DNA of 43,307 bases. Origin: an uncultured Lachnospiraceae bacterium. GTDB lineage: Bacteria; Bacillota; Clostridia; Lachnospirales; Lachnospiraceae. Below the pieces are notes generated by a model, which saw only the letters and a list, made by a program, of their open reading frames with translations, was not told where the DNA came from and ran no database searches. Position 1 is the first letter of the stretch, and every line of letters starts with the position of its first letter. Both the position numbers and the translations under genes were made by a program. The stretch lies in the NCBI GenBank assembly GCA_946407725.1, contig CAMJPM010000016.1, positions 1 to 43,307 on the forward strand, in the 5' to 3' direction. Positions 25,914 to 35,900 of this stretch are shown piece by piece.

Positions 25914-27706
25914 TGGCTTCTGTGACTGTCCTTCTTTCCGCCATGGGTCTTGATGACGCAGCAATACTAAAGAAACTGAATATAACCGGTCCATCCATTG
26001 TGATCGACCAGTGTGACAGCGAGGGAAGAGAGTATTTGGGGAAAGAGGACTGTCTATTTATAAAGACAAGGGAAAGGGGACTGTCAAAAAGCCGGAACAT
26101 GGCAATAAGGGAGGCATATTCCCTCAATGCGAAGTATTGTATCTTCTGTGATAATGATATTCTTTACCGGGATGATTACGCAGAGATCATAGGAGATGCT
26201 TTTGACAGGGATCCGGAGGCGGATATCCTGGTATTTTTTATTGAGAGGCCGGAAAGAAGGGTGCCGGTATTTAAGAAGGAGCGCAGGCTTGACCTGGCTC
26301 ACTCCATGAAGATCTTTTCACCGGAGATCGCTTTCCGGCTGTCCTCCGTAAAAAAAGCCGCTCTTAAAATGGATGAGCTTTTCGGAGCCGGTGCAAAATA
26401 TAAAATGGGAGAGGAGAATATATTTCTCTTTGACGCAATAAAAAAGGGGCTTAAGGTTAAGTATATACCTGAAAAGATAGCCTCCACCATTGAAAATGAA
26501 TCCACATGGTTTACAGGTTATACAGAGGAGTTTTTTATTAACAGGGGGGCAGGCTATTACAGGATGTCACCCTTAATGTATCCGCTGCTCTGTCTGCAAT
26601 TTGCAGTGAGAAAGAGGGGCCTCTACAGGGAAACCACAGGCTTTATAAAAGCCCTTTCCGCCATGGCAGGGGGAAAGAGGGAATATCTCTCAGAAAAGAG
26701 GTATTTTCTGGTGGGAGACCATGTGAGCGGCACGGGTCCGGCCAACGCAACGGACGCCCTTCTCAGGGCCATGCCTTCAAATACACTGTATCAGAGGAGA
26801 AGGGGAAAGCTCCCCCGGGCTTTGGAAATAATACGAAAGATCAGATGCTCCGACGCGGTGGTCTTTTCCGGCCATTCAAGGCAGAACATTCTTGGAATGA
26901 AATATGCAGGGAAAACCGGAGTGCCTTCGGTTTACATAATGCATGGAGCGGTGGAGTATGAGAACAGGATAAATCTTGTTCCGGATGAGAGAATGGCTTC
27001 TGACGAAAGGCAGATGATGGAGCTTTCCGACAGGATCCTTGCTGTGTCAGAGGTTTTTGAGAAATGGCTCAAAGAAAACTATCCGATGTATGCCGGGAAG
27101 ATTGGCCATGTGACAAACGGTGTGGACTGGGGCGGATTTTCCGGATTTCATAAGACCGGTGTCCCGGGCAGCGGGCCGGAAGACCGGGGTTATAACATTT
27201 TATCTGTGGGAGGCGGCATGCCCCGGAAGAGGATAAACCGTATCTGTGAGGCGGTAAAGCTCTTACGGGAAAGGGAGGGGCTTGATATCATCCTCCATGT
27301 GGCCGGGGATAAGGGAGCCCACAGTGAGATCATAGATTCCTTTGATTTTGTCCGGGATCACGGTATATTAAAACCGGAGGATATGAAGGCACTGTACCGC
27401 AGTTCCCGCATTTTTATACAGAACAGTATTTTTGAGACCTTTGGCCTTGCTCCGGTGGAGGCACTTCTCTCAGGCTGTGATATAATAGTATCCCGTGAAT
27501 GTGGTGTGCTGGAGCTTTTTAAGGATACCGGGGACGGGGATGTCATCAACGATCCGGAAGATATTAAAGAGATAGCGCGGAAAATAAAGAGTTTACTTGA
27601 AAATGGAAATAATGACCGGCTGTTAAATTCCCTTGACAGGGAAAAAACAGGCTGGGAAAAGAGGGCTAAAGAGCTTTGCCGGATACTGGAAGAGCTGGAA
27701 AAATAA
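25913..27706 (+). CDS. Two-domain glycosyltransferase: GT2-like plus GT4
   Basis: 597 residues. The N-terminal domain (about 1-235) is GT-A/family 2-like, with TRERGLSKSRNMAIREA and a metal motif CDND at residues 79-82. The C-terminal domain (about 264-597) is GT-B/family 4, with the nucleotide-binding ILSVGGGMPRKRINR, DIILHVAGD and the E-x7-E motif in IFETFGLAPVEALLSG (Glu508 and Glu516). The start is ATG 25913 with GAGGAGG just before it; the longer in-frame extension overlapping the upstream gene is not used. Such a fusion could add two successive sugars to the repeat unit. The N-terminal domain lacks the usual PVYN opening and may be diverged. Spontaneous fusion by sequencing error is unlikely, as the linker is open and well formed. 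Confidence 0.85.
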   Translation: MASVTVLLSAMGLDDAAILKKLNITGPSIVIDQCDSEGREYLGKEDCLFIKTRERGLSKSRNMAIREAYSLNAKYCIFCDNDILYRDDYAEIIGDAFDRDPEADILVFFIERPERRVPVFKKERRLDLAHSMKIFSPEIAFRLSSVKKAALKMDELFGAGAKYKMGEENIFLFDAIKKGLKVKYIPEKIASTIENESTWFTGYTEEFFINRGAGYYRMSPLMYPLLCLQFAVRKRGLYRETTGFIKALSAMAGGKREYLSEKRYFLVGDHVSGTGPANATDALLRAMPSNTLYQRRRGKLPRALEIIRKIRCSDAVVFSGHSRQNILGMKYAGKTGVPSVYIMHGAVEYENRINLVPDERMASDERQMMELSDRILAVSEVFEKWLKENYPMYAGKIGHVTNGVDWGGFSGFHKTGVPGSGPEDRGYNILSVGGGMPRKRINRICEAVKLLREREGLDIILHVAGDKGAHSEIIDSFDFVRDHGILKPEDMKALYRSSRIFIQNSIFETFGLAPVEALLSGCDIIVSRECGVLELFKDTGDGDVINDPEDIKEIARKIKSLLENGNNDRLLNSLDREKTGWEKRAKELCRILEELEK

Positions 27707-28854
27707 AGAATATACTAAACTACACGGCGCTTATCGCCATGATGGTGTTTTATGCGGGAACCTGGACCTTTGCGTTTTTTTATCATGTTACGGAGATCTA
27801 CAATTCCCTTATTATTTTTGTCTGTCTTCTGCTTCTTTTTATCGCAAATATCGATATAAGGGAAAAGATAAGACAAAGGGATAAGATGCTGTTCCTCCTT
27901 GGGGGAACTCTTCTGATAGCAGTCATAAATCTTTTCATCATCGGCTCCCGCAAGGGATGTATCCTTATAATAGCGGATTTTCTCATGATCCTGTATCTTG
28001 CCCCGGAGATAAAGCTTAAGTCCGCTCAGAAAAGGATGCTGGAGGTCTTTTTCCTTGTCATGTTCATTTCATGGTTTTTATATGACAGGGCCTATTCCTA
28101 TAACGCCAATACAGGAGCCACGGTTACGGTCTTCACCTTCTTCGCGGCTTTTGTGCTGCTTCAGGAAATAGCGGCGAAAAAGGAGATTTACGGTTTCTTT
28201 CTGGTCATTTCCTTTGTAAGGGTGATAACCCTTGTTTTCTGGCATCTGGCCCGGGGCGCCTTTTTTGCCCTGGCGCTCTTTATCTTTTTTTACTATATTT
28301 TTCCCTCTTCCTGGTGGAAGAAAAAAAGGATCTATTACGCACTTATACTCTTTTCAACCATAGGCTCCCTGCTTTTTGTAGGCTCCTATGTGCTGCTTGG
28401 CTTAACCGGATATAATATGAAGCTGCCGTTTTTCTACAAGAACATCTTTTCCGGCAGGGAACAGATCTGGCTTGAGATATGGGATATATTGAGACACCAG
28501 ATATTTACCGGAATTGGCTCAGGCAGGAAATTAAAGTCATTTTTTGAGTATAATATCCATAATGCCATGTACGATATTCTGGCTGTCCACGGCCTCATTG
28601 TTTTCGCCGGGGCCGTCACACTGATCTGGAACACTCTGGCAAAGGCCGGAAACTGTATAGATGCAGGGAAAAACATAGCTGCCGGGAACAGAAAAAAGCT
28701 TTGCGCCATGTCGGCTCTGTTTGCAATATTTATCGAGTCTTTTATAGATATGGATCTCATGTGGGCTGACTATTCTCCTGTTTTACTGTTTCTTTTGCTC
28801 ACGATCTTTGATGATCCGGATACTGGCTCTCCCAAAAAAGCGCAAAGGGAATAA
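27676..28854 (+). CDS. Wzy/WaaL-type O-antigen ligase/polymerase family membrane protein
   Basis: 392 residues with some ten hydrophobic segments and one larger extracytoplasmic loop carrying the family block: SGREQIWLEIWDILR, FTGIGSG, and HNAMYDILAVHGLIVF. Members polymerise or ligate lipid-linked repeat units at the outer membrane face. The start is the least sure of the cluster: TTG 27676 overlaps the previous gene by 31 bp and gives a full first helix, whereas the first ATG would cut into it. A paralogue lies on the far side of the flippase gene. Polymerase versus ligase role cannot be decided here. Confidence 0.85.
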   Translation: MPDTGRAGKIKNILNYTALIAMMVFYAGTWTFAFFYHVTEIYNSLIIFVCLLLLFIANIDIREKIRQRDKMLFLLGGTLLIAVINLFIIGSRKGCILIIADFLMILYLAPEIKLKSAQKRMLEVFFLVMFISWFLYDRAYSYNANTGATVTVFTFFAAFVLLQEIAAKKEIYGFFLVISFVRVITLVFWHLARGAFFALALFIFFYYIFPSSWWKKKRIYYALILFSTIGSLLFVGSYVLLGLTGYNMKLPFFYKNIFSGREQIWLEIWDILRHQIFTGIGSGRKLKSFFEYNIHNAMYDILAVHGLIVFAGAVTLIWNTLAKAGNCIDAGKNIAAGNRKKLCAMSALFAIFIESFIDMDLMWADYSPVLLFLLLTIFDDPDTGSPKKAQRE

Positions 28855-28857
28855 AGC

Positions 28858-30324
28858 ATGAAAAAAACCGGAAAGACCGCTTACCTTTTTAAGAATATGG
28901 CGCTTTTTTCCATCAGCAGCTTTGTGTCAAAGCTGTTGGTTTTTTTGCTTGTCCCCTTTTATACATCAATACTTACGGAGAGTGAATACGGTGTCGCCGA
29001 TGTGATGCAGTCCTCACTGCTCCTTCTTGTTCCCTTTCTTTCCATGAATGCCGGGGAGGCGGCATTGAGATTTGGACTTGAACACACTGATGACAGAAAT
29101 GAGATACTCTGTCACGGCCTGAAAAAAGCGGCATTCTCCGTTATCCCGGTTACTGTCATCTCTTTTGTACTTTCCGCGCTGTATCCGGTACATATCAGGT
29201 TCTTTCTTTTATTCATTGTTTTGTATACCGCAGATGTGTTTTACGAATACATGCTCCTTTACTGCCAGGGAACCGAAGAGGTAAAGAAGATGATCTGCGG
29301 GAGCGTATCCTGCACTATGCTGGTCATTGCTTCAAATCTCATATTTCTTCTTGGTTTCAGAATGGGGATTTACGGCTATCTGTTTGCCCAGATCCTTGCT
29401 TTTTCAGGCTCGGCCCTTATCATGTTCCTGCTTATCGACGGGGTTCAAAGGATAAAAAACAGTGTACAGAATAAAAAGCTTGACCGGGAGATGGACAGAT
29501 ACGGCATCAGCCTTTTACTCTATTCCACAGCCAGCTGGATAAATAATGCCATCGACAGATATTTTATCCTTTTCATGCTGGGCAGCTTCCAGAACGGGCT
29601 GTACGGAGCTGCCTATAAGATACCGGCGATCCTGGCCACGGTACAGAGGATATTTGCCATGGCCTGGCAGATGTCAGCGGTCAAAGAATATAAAGGGGAT
29701 GACAGGGACGAATTCTTTTCCAGAATGTACAGGATCTACCAGGCGCTTCTCGTCACTATCTGTGCGGGAATAATACTGTTCCTTAAGGTGGGGGCGCGTC
29801 TTATGTTCCGTAAGGGCTTTTTTGAGGCCTGGGTGCTGGTGCCTCCCCTGCTGATCTCCGTGATCTTCGGTGCCCTGGAAGGGTTCTTAGGCTCCATTGC
29901 CCTGGCTTTCAAGGACGGCCGCAGCATGGGCATAGCAACCGGTGTGGGTGCAGTGTTCAATATTGTGTTAAACTATATCCTGATAGGGGAATTTGGATCC
30001 TTCGGGGCGGCCTGCGCCACCTTTGTATCTTATTTCATCATGTTTTTACTGGCGTTCATTTTCGTCCGCAGGCATGTGAAGCTGGAAGTGTACCTGTTGA
30101 GGGATCTGATAGCTTATACGCTTCTGGTATTCGAATCCCTTCTCATAATTTTCAATATGAAAAACTATTTTTTCTGGAACGCTGCTATCGTTGTGATACT
30201 TATTGCCATCTATTTCAGGGAGGTAAAGGAGATAGTTTCAGACGCCTTGAAAATGACTATTCTGAAAAGCCACAATGACAGTAAGCACGTGAAGCCGCAG
30301 CCGGGTGCAGATAATGAGAAATGA
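28858..30324 (+). CDS. Wzx-type polysaccharide flippase
   Basis: 488 residues, 12-14 hydrophobic segments, MOP superfamily (polysaccharide transport family). The N terminus, KTAYLFKNMALFSISSFVSKL followed by LLVPFYTSILTESEYG, is the family hallmark. It flips undecaprenyl-linked repeat units across the membrane for polymerisation. Start ATG 28858 has a close AAAGGGA-like site and lies three bases after the preceding stop. A basic C-terminal tail follows the last helix. It is set between two paralogous Wzy-like genes. Confidence 0.92.
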   Translation: MKKTGKTAYLFKNMALFSISSFVSKLLVFLLVPFYTSILTESEYGVADVMQSSLLLLVPFLSMNAGEAALRFGLEHTDDRNEILCHGLKKAAFSVIPVTVISFVLSALYPVHIRFFLLFIVLYTADVFYEYMLLYCQGTEEVKKMICGSVSCTMLVIASNLIFLLGFRMGIYGYLFAQILAFSGSALIMFLLIDGVQRIKNSVQNKKLDREMDRYGISLLLYSTASWINNAIDRYFILFMLGSFQNGLYGAAYKIPAILATVQRIFAMAWQMSAVKEYKGDDRDEFFSRMYRIYQALLVTICAGIILFLKVGARLMFRKGFFEAWVLVPPLLISVIFGALEGFLGSIALAFKDGRSMGIATGVGAVFNIVLNYILIGEFGSFGAACATFVSYFIMFLLAFIFVRRHVKLEVYLLRDLIAYTLLVFESLLIIFNMKNYFFWNAAIVVILIAIYFREVKEIVSDALKMTILKSHNDSKHVKPQPGADNEK

Positions 30325-31417
30325 AGAAATCAGCAAAACCGAATATATCCCGCTGATACTTTTTGTGTTTTTTATGGCGGAGTCCTTTATCGTCCGCAGG
30401 GTTTACGATATCATCTCACCCCTGGGGACACTTATCATGTTTGCCGGCCTGTCTTTGATCTTTATTTTCATGCTGAAAAATGACAGGGATAATATGCTGA
30501 AAAAGGATGCGGTAACAGCTGCAGGGCTTATTGCTCTTATCATTACGCCCTTAAATCTGTTCCTTATCCAATCCGGAAAGGGTGCAATGCTGACGGTATT
30601 TGACCTCGTTCTCATGATGGTCATTATAATACGGGGATTCAGAACAGGAGACCGGATAAAGAGGGCCATAGCCTTTTTTGGATCTGTGCTGATGCTCCTT
30701 TGGTATCCGGTGATACGCTGGGATTACGGCTTTAATATGGTCGGGCTGATGTTCATAATTTTGATGATCTTTGGCGAGATCCTGATGGAATATGTGAAAA
30801 ACGACCTCAGCATGGAGTATCTGAAATATGTACAGCCTCTGTTTTTTGTGACCTCCATACTCCTTGCAATATGTTACCAGGCCAGGTCCGCGGCCCTTTC
30901 CATGCTGGTCTTTGCTGCCGTTTACTGTCTCGTGCCTTTTATAATGAAAAGCAGGCCGAGGTACAATATATGCATTCTCTTCTTTACCGCGGGAAGCCTG
31001 ATCTTTACCTGGGCTTATTCCATGCTGGGAAAGACGGGATGGAACGGGAGGCTTCTCTATAAGGATCTGCTCTCAGGAAGAGAGCTTATCTGGGGAGAAT
31101 TATGGCAGCAGTTCTTTTCCCATCCCCTGACCGGCATCGGTTCCTCTTATGAGATGAAGAACTTTTTCATGTTTGAGGTACATAACGGGCTCTTTGACAT
31201 CCTTGTGGTTCACGGGATCATAGTATTTGCGGCAGTTTTCTTCCTCCTGATAAAGGGATTGTCCGGGCTGTTTTCCAGGGATCTTATATACTGTCCGGAT
31301 AAGAGGCTGTCCTTTGCGGGGCTCTGTACCCTGTTATTTGCTTCGTTTTTCGAGAATGGTTTTATTACCACTCCCTACAGCTGTGTTTTCTTTGTGCTGC
31401 TGCTGTTGTGTGCTTAG
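30314..31417 (+). CDS. Second Wzy/WaaL-type membrane protein, paralogue of the gene at 27676
   Basis: 367 residues with about ten hydrophobic segments. The extracytoplasmic block reads SGRELIWGELWQQFFSHPLTGIGSS and HNGLFDILVVHGIIVFAAV, in step with the same block of the gene at 27676. This shows a duplication or two members of one family in the same cluster. ATG 30314 is taken; a GTG at 30305 is also possible, and both overlap the flippase 3' end. One of the pair may polymerise the glycan and the other ligate it to a carrier or to the wall (inference). It is the last gene of the collinear polysaccharide run. Confidence 0.85.
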   Translation: MRNEEISKTEYIPLILFVFFMAESFIVRRVYDIISPLGTLIMFAGLSLIFIFMLKNDRDNMLKKDAVTAAGLIALIITPLNLFLIQSGKGAMLTVFDLVLMMVIIIRGFRTGDRIKRAIAFFGSVLMLLWYPVIRWDYGFNMVGLMFIILMIFGEILMEYVKNDLSMEYLKYVQPLFFVTSILLAICYQARSAALSMLVFAAVYCLVPFIMKSRPRYNICILFFTAGSLIFTWAYSMLGKTGWNGRLLYKDLLSGRELIWGELWQQFFSHPLTGIGSSYEMKNFFMFEVHNGLFDILVVHGIIVFAAVFFLLIKGLSGLFSRDLIYCPDKRLSFAGLCTLLFASFFENGFITTPYSCVFFVLLLLCA

Positions 31418-31483
31418 GACCTGTTGCAAGTAACAGTTCCTTAAATATTCGGGGCGTTGTTCTCCGAATGCGGGTTTTCTGTT

Positions 31484-32677
31484 ATGAAGAAATTTCTGGT
31501 ATTATCATTAGTCATATTGTTCATACTGTCAGCTGCCATGGTGGTAAAAAGCTTTAAGGCCATCACTGCTTCCGGGGGGCAGGGTGATGGGACCGTGTAT
31601 GATACCGGGACAGAGACTGAAAATGATTCTGCCGGTGATACCGCCCCGGGAGCTGCCGCTGTTTCGGGGACAGCCAACACCGGGGAGGCTGTCGCTGCTG
31701 AGGAGACTGCCCATACTGCGGAGACTGCTGCTGAAGGTAACGCTGCTTCCAGCCCGGCGGATAATAGCGCCGGTGCCGATCTGCAGATGGATAACGGGGA
31801 TGCCGCTCTGCCGGAGGATAGTGACGCTGTTGAAGAAGAGCTGAGAGAACCTCTTGAAAAGTACACTGATATTCTGAAGATCAACCCTTATGTGGCAGGA
31901 TGGCTGGAAATAGAGGGATCAAAGCTCAACGCTCCTGTGGTATATACTCCAAAAAGCCAGAACTATTTTATCCACCGGGGCCTTGACGGCAGTGATAATA
32001 ATGGCGGCACCCTCTTTATCGCGGTAATCTGGCGGGAGGGCTACAATAATACCCTGATCTACGGACATAACATGAAAGACGGAACCCTTTTCGGTTCACT
32101 TACAAAATATAAGGATAAGGCATACGGTGAGAGCCATAGCAGGATAAAATTCGACACCCTTTATGAGGAAAGGGAATATGAGCTTTTAGGTGCATTTTAT
32201 ACCAGCATAGAGGAGGAGGAGCTGGAGACCGACGAGGACAGGGCTTCACGGGACAGGGAAGTTGAAAAGGAGGCCATAGAAAAGATCGAGGAGGAGGCTA
32301 AAGAGGAGAAACCCGCCAAAGAAGGGGCCGAAGGGGAAGAGCCCTCAGAAGAGACCAGGCCTTCAGAAGAGACTAAACCGGAGGCGCCGCCCGTCCTTAC
32401 CCTGGCGGATATGCATTTAGATACGGATCTTGGAGATATAGATGTCTACAGGACAGAAAAAGACAGCGACATGCAAAACGGGAAATTCCGATATTATTAC
32501 TATACGGATCTCACCTATAAGGAAGACTACGACTATTTTATTGAAAACGTGAAAAATTCATTTCTCTATGATACAGGGGTGGATGCACAGTGGGGGGAAG
32601 AGCTCCTCACCCTTTCCACCTGCAGCTATCAGAAAAAAAACGGCCGCTTTATTGTCGTGGCAAAAAGGGTGAGGTAA
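31484..32677 (+). CDS. srtB: Class B sortase with long acidic insertion
   Basis: 397 residues. An N-terminal anchor (MKKFLVLSLVILFILSAAMVV) is followed by a roughly 90-residue Ala/Thr/Glu-rich linker, then a sortase B domain from about residue 130. Catalytic residues are His195 (LIYGHNMKDGTLFGSL), Cys380 (LTLSTCSYQ) and Arg388 (NGRFIVVAKR). Sortases cleave sorting signals and attach proteins covalently to peptidoglycan or pilin. Residues about 243-333 hold a Glu/Lys/Pro-rich insertion between the His and Cys halves that ordinary SrtB lacks. ATG 31484 is preferred because the membrane anchor starts there; TTG 31457 is in frame. No sorting-signal protein (LPxTG or NPxTN) was seen in the window, so the substrate lies elsewhere. 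Confidence 0.9.
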   Translation: MKKFLVLSLVILFILSAAMVVKSFKAITASGGQGDGTVYDTGTETENDSAGDTAPGAAAVSGTANTGEAVAAEETAHTAETAAEGNAASSPADNSAGADLQMDNGDAALPEDSDAVEEELREPLEKYTDILKINPYVAGWLEIEGSKLNAPVVYTPKSQNYFIHRGLDGSDNNGGTLFIAVIWREGYNNTLIYGHNMKDGTLFGSLTKYKDKAYGESHSRIKFDTLYEEREYELLGAFYTSIEEEELETDEDRASRDREVEKEAIEKIEEEAKEEKPAKEGAEGEEPSEETRPSEETKPEAPPVLTLADMHLDTDLGDIDVYRTEKDSDMQNGKFRYYYYTDLTYKEDYDYFIENVKNSFLYDTGVDAQWGEELLTLSTCSYQKKNGRFIVVAKRVR

Positions 32678-32723
32678 AAGGATTTCTTTAAGTACATGGC
32701 ATATCGGGTAAGATTGTGCTAAA

Positions 32724-32875
32724 ATGGAAAATGCGTCAGTTTTGAAAAAGGATGCGTTCAGCGGATGTAAGAATCTGAAAACTTCAATACGGATTCCATT
32801 GATGCAGAATCCGGTACCGTCACTATCAGCGGAAAGGGAAACTGCTCCGGAACAGTGGTACTGCCGCTGTCATAA
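32724..32875 (+). pseudogene. Probable remnant of a leucine-rich-repeat (BspA-like) protein gene
   Basis: The frame at 32724 reads KKDAFSGCKNLKT, the signature of BspA-like surface leucine-rich repeats (AFxGCxxLxxI). The +2 frame then reads NTDSIDAESGTVTISG and on to VVLPLS before TAA at 32873-32875, which looks like a genuine protein terminus. A frameshift near 32780 joins the two. Very short, so the call is tentative; chance similarity is possible. It sits after the sortase gene and before the bidirectional terminator. Confidence 0.35.
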
Positions 32876-32899
32876 GGAACGGTCAGATAATAATAAAGA

Positions 32900-32923
32900 G
32901 GAGAGGGTCTCATGACCCTCTCC
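32900..32923. terminator. Bidirectional terminator between convergent genes
   Basis: GGAGAGGGTC (32900-32909) pairs with GACCCTCTCC (32914-32923), a perfect 10-bp stem with a four-base loop. T-rich sequence (TTTTCTGAATTTCTTTTT) follows on the plus strand and TTTATTATTATC on the minus strand. It lies between the sortase/LRR remnant region and the minus-strand giant gene. Confidence 0.8.
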
Positions 32924-32963
32924 CAGTTTTCTGAATTTCTTTTTATAATTTCGTTTTCCGGCT

Positions 32964-35900
32964 TTATTCATCCACGTTGAAGATGTAGTAGAAGTCGTCG
33001 TTCTTGAAGTAGCCGTAGCCGATCTCGCCGTTATGGCGCTGTCTCATGGCTATGCTTCCCTCGTAGTTATTTACACCTGTTGCCACGATGAAGGGTTCGG
33101 ATTCAGCCATCTTCTGTTCGATCTGAATATCGGCTTTGCCGGGCTTCGGCGTGGCGCCCTCCTTGAGGATAACGGTCTTCAGCTTTTTCTCACTCTCAAT
33201 GGAAGGACTGGCACCGTCAACCCCTAGTCCGCCGAAGATAGTTGCATTCATAACGGGTTTTACATTCAGGGTCTGAACGCCCTTTTTCGCTTTGACCACA
33301 GGGTCAATAAAGGACAGAACAACATCATCATTGGCGCCATTCATTGTGGTCATTCTCTCAGCTCCGGGCCAGAGAACGGGATCGGGATCGTTTTCTTCCA
33401 CAATTCTGATATCAGTGTTCCGCTCCTCAAGGAAATTAATATAGATATTGAAGGAAGGGATAACATGCGCCGGTCCTCCTGCAGGTCCCGGGACAAAATA
33501 TTGATAGGTGCCGTCCTCTGCGGGCATTATGTGGATCCATTTCGTAGTTCTGACATTACTTCCGTCAAAACTGTAATATGTGAAATCTACGCTCTGGACT
33601 TCCTTTGTAAAATCTGTAGTCACAGCTACATCCACATCATCATAGTCAATATAGCCGTTAGCCAGGTCGTCATCAAAACCGGTGATATTGTCTCCTGCCT
33701 GCAGAACTCCGTCAAAGCGGGGATCATCCACGCCCTTTGCCCAGCTGGGAACGAGCTCGATATGTTCATAGTGCTCTATTGCGGTAATAACACCGTCACA
33801 GTTGGCATCGTCAGGTATAAGCACTCTGTATTCCTCGTTCTTCATTTCCTTTCCGTTTTTCACATACTTTGGAGGAACGACATTGCCTGTAGCAGGGTCA
33901 GTCCTGTCGTCCTTTGTGACGGTATAGGGGAATGTAACCGGATTACCGCCGTTAATGCCGGCTATGGCATTATTTGCGGCAGCCCATCCGTTAACATCAC
34001 CCTCGATCCACTTTGTAAGGTAATCGAGATTGGAGCCGTAGGTGGTTTTCAGGGCAGCATACTGTGCTTTGTAGGCTTCTCTTGCTTTCTTAAAGCCGTC
34101 CCTGGCTGCTTTCTTGAATTCCTCACTGTTTATGTAGTTCTCATAAACCTCTTTTTTGGAGAGATATTCCTGGACATTATCACTATATTTGCTGCCCCAT
34201 TCACTCTTTTTAGGTGCCGGCATGAACTTTGCAATGAGAAGCTTGAATACGTCGTTGTCCACAATAGGGAATTCCTGCACTGTAGAGTGGTAAGCACCAT
34301 AGCCGTAATTTCCGTTCCATTTTCCGTTGACAAGGGTATCCATATCCGTCACATAATCGGAGGCTATCTTCATTCTGCTGATCTCAAAATTGAAGGATGC
34401 GTCCTTCAGAGCCTTTTTAATCTCTTTAGCGTAAGGCTTCAGGGCGGGGTCTATCTTTTTGGCTTTAAGGATGAAGGTTGGGGTATTCTTCTTAATATAG
34501 GAGTTTTCTTCCTTTGTGAGCAGGGGAGCAGACGCCGGAGCCGCAAAAGCTACCCTTCCCATTACACCCTTCTCGCTGTTGCCTAAATCCTTGTTCTCCT
34601 CCGAAACTTTGTAATACTTACTGAAGAAAGCTCCAGCCATGGCAGGTGAAATTTTCCCTCCCACAGGCTTGTCAGTTTCTATGATCTCATAGGCCACAGG
34701 CCTCGGGAACGCGGCAGGCTGAAGGGGCTTTTGAACAGCCTGGAGGGCGGTATCTCCCTGATAGTCAAGATAGGTGTGGGGGACAGTGGCGTTAACATTG
34801 TCCTTTGCTTTGGCATCCAGATCCAGCTTGCCTAAAAGCCTTGCGGGCTGTCCCTCTGTCCAGCTCACAACTACAGCTTCCGCATCAATTATGTAACGGC
34901 TGGCTTTATCATTGTCGGCAAAGGGATGTCCGTAGTCCTTCTTTACAGGCTTCTTTCCGTTGATCCTGCGGGAATCATAGCCCACAACAGGTTCTGTTCC
35001 GTTATAATAGTTGTTTATGTTTTCAATGGCTGCGATTTCTTTTCCGTTGGCAGTGTAAGTGTATCTTTTTACCTTGTAATTTTCATCGGTTTCAGATCCC
35101 ATTAGCCTGTAGCGCACCAGTATATAGGTAATACCGGTATCCTCCGTGCCGTCGGGAAGCTTTTTAGGTTTTGCATTATTCATGCTTGCGGTATATGCCG
35201 CATAGACATACTGGCCCACGGAACCGTTATTTATACCGTAACCGTTTACATAGACATTCCAGTCATTTACATGCACGTTGGGAGGGCTTACTGTCCTCTT
35301 ATCGATAAGGTGGTCGGTTTCACTGAGGTCAAAATAATACTGGAACGGAGATGTGGCGACCAAAGTGCCGGGAACGGCGGGATTTCCGTTATGGTCAGTA
35401 AAATTCATTACAGGAGCAGCGCCGGCAGTATAGCCTGCTTTGTAATCCCTGGTGTTGAAATAAAGATCCTGGTTTACATCATCCAATTGGCCGTCTCCGT
35501 CACTGTCCACACGGGCAGGCCTGTCCTGAACTATGAACATCTGTGACTTATCCCAGTTAGCGGGATCGGTGGAAACCCTCCAGGCATCCATTTCAGCGGA
35601 TTTGTAATCATAAGCCTTATCCGCCGCATCGTCATATTTTGCATTGGAAAGCCCGGTTTCATAGCCGTCTTCGTAACCCTTTCTGTAGCCGGCACCGTAT
35701 TGCGTATTTTTATCCAGCACATTGTAGGCACTGTTGGGGTCATTTTTTTCTATTTCATAGAAACCGGCATAGAAATCATTGGAATACTGGTCGTGTTCAG
35801 CATCCCTTTTTCCGGATGCAAAACCTGTGGCATAGCCCGTATCATAGGTCTGGGTTGTGGAAGCGGCTTTATAACCCGCATCAAAACCCGCCTTATACTG

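Noticed and set aside
33465-34586. 373-codon plus-strand reading frame opposite the giant gene
   Set aside because: Antisense to a clearly coding frame with signal peptide and repeats; no domain and no ribosome site. A second antisense frame at 36540-37262 is rejected for the same reason.
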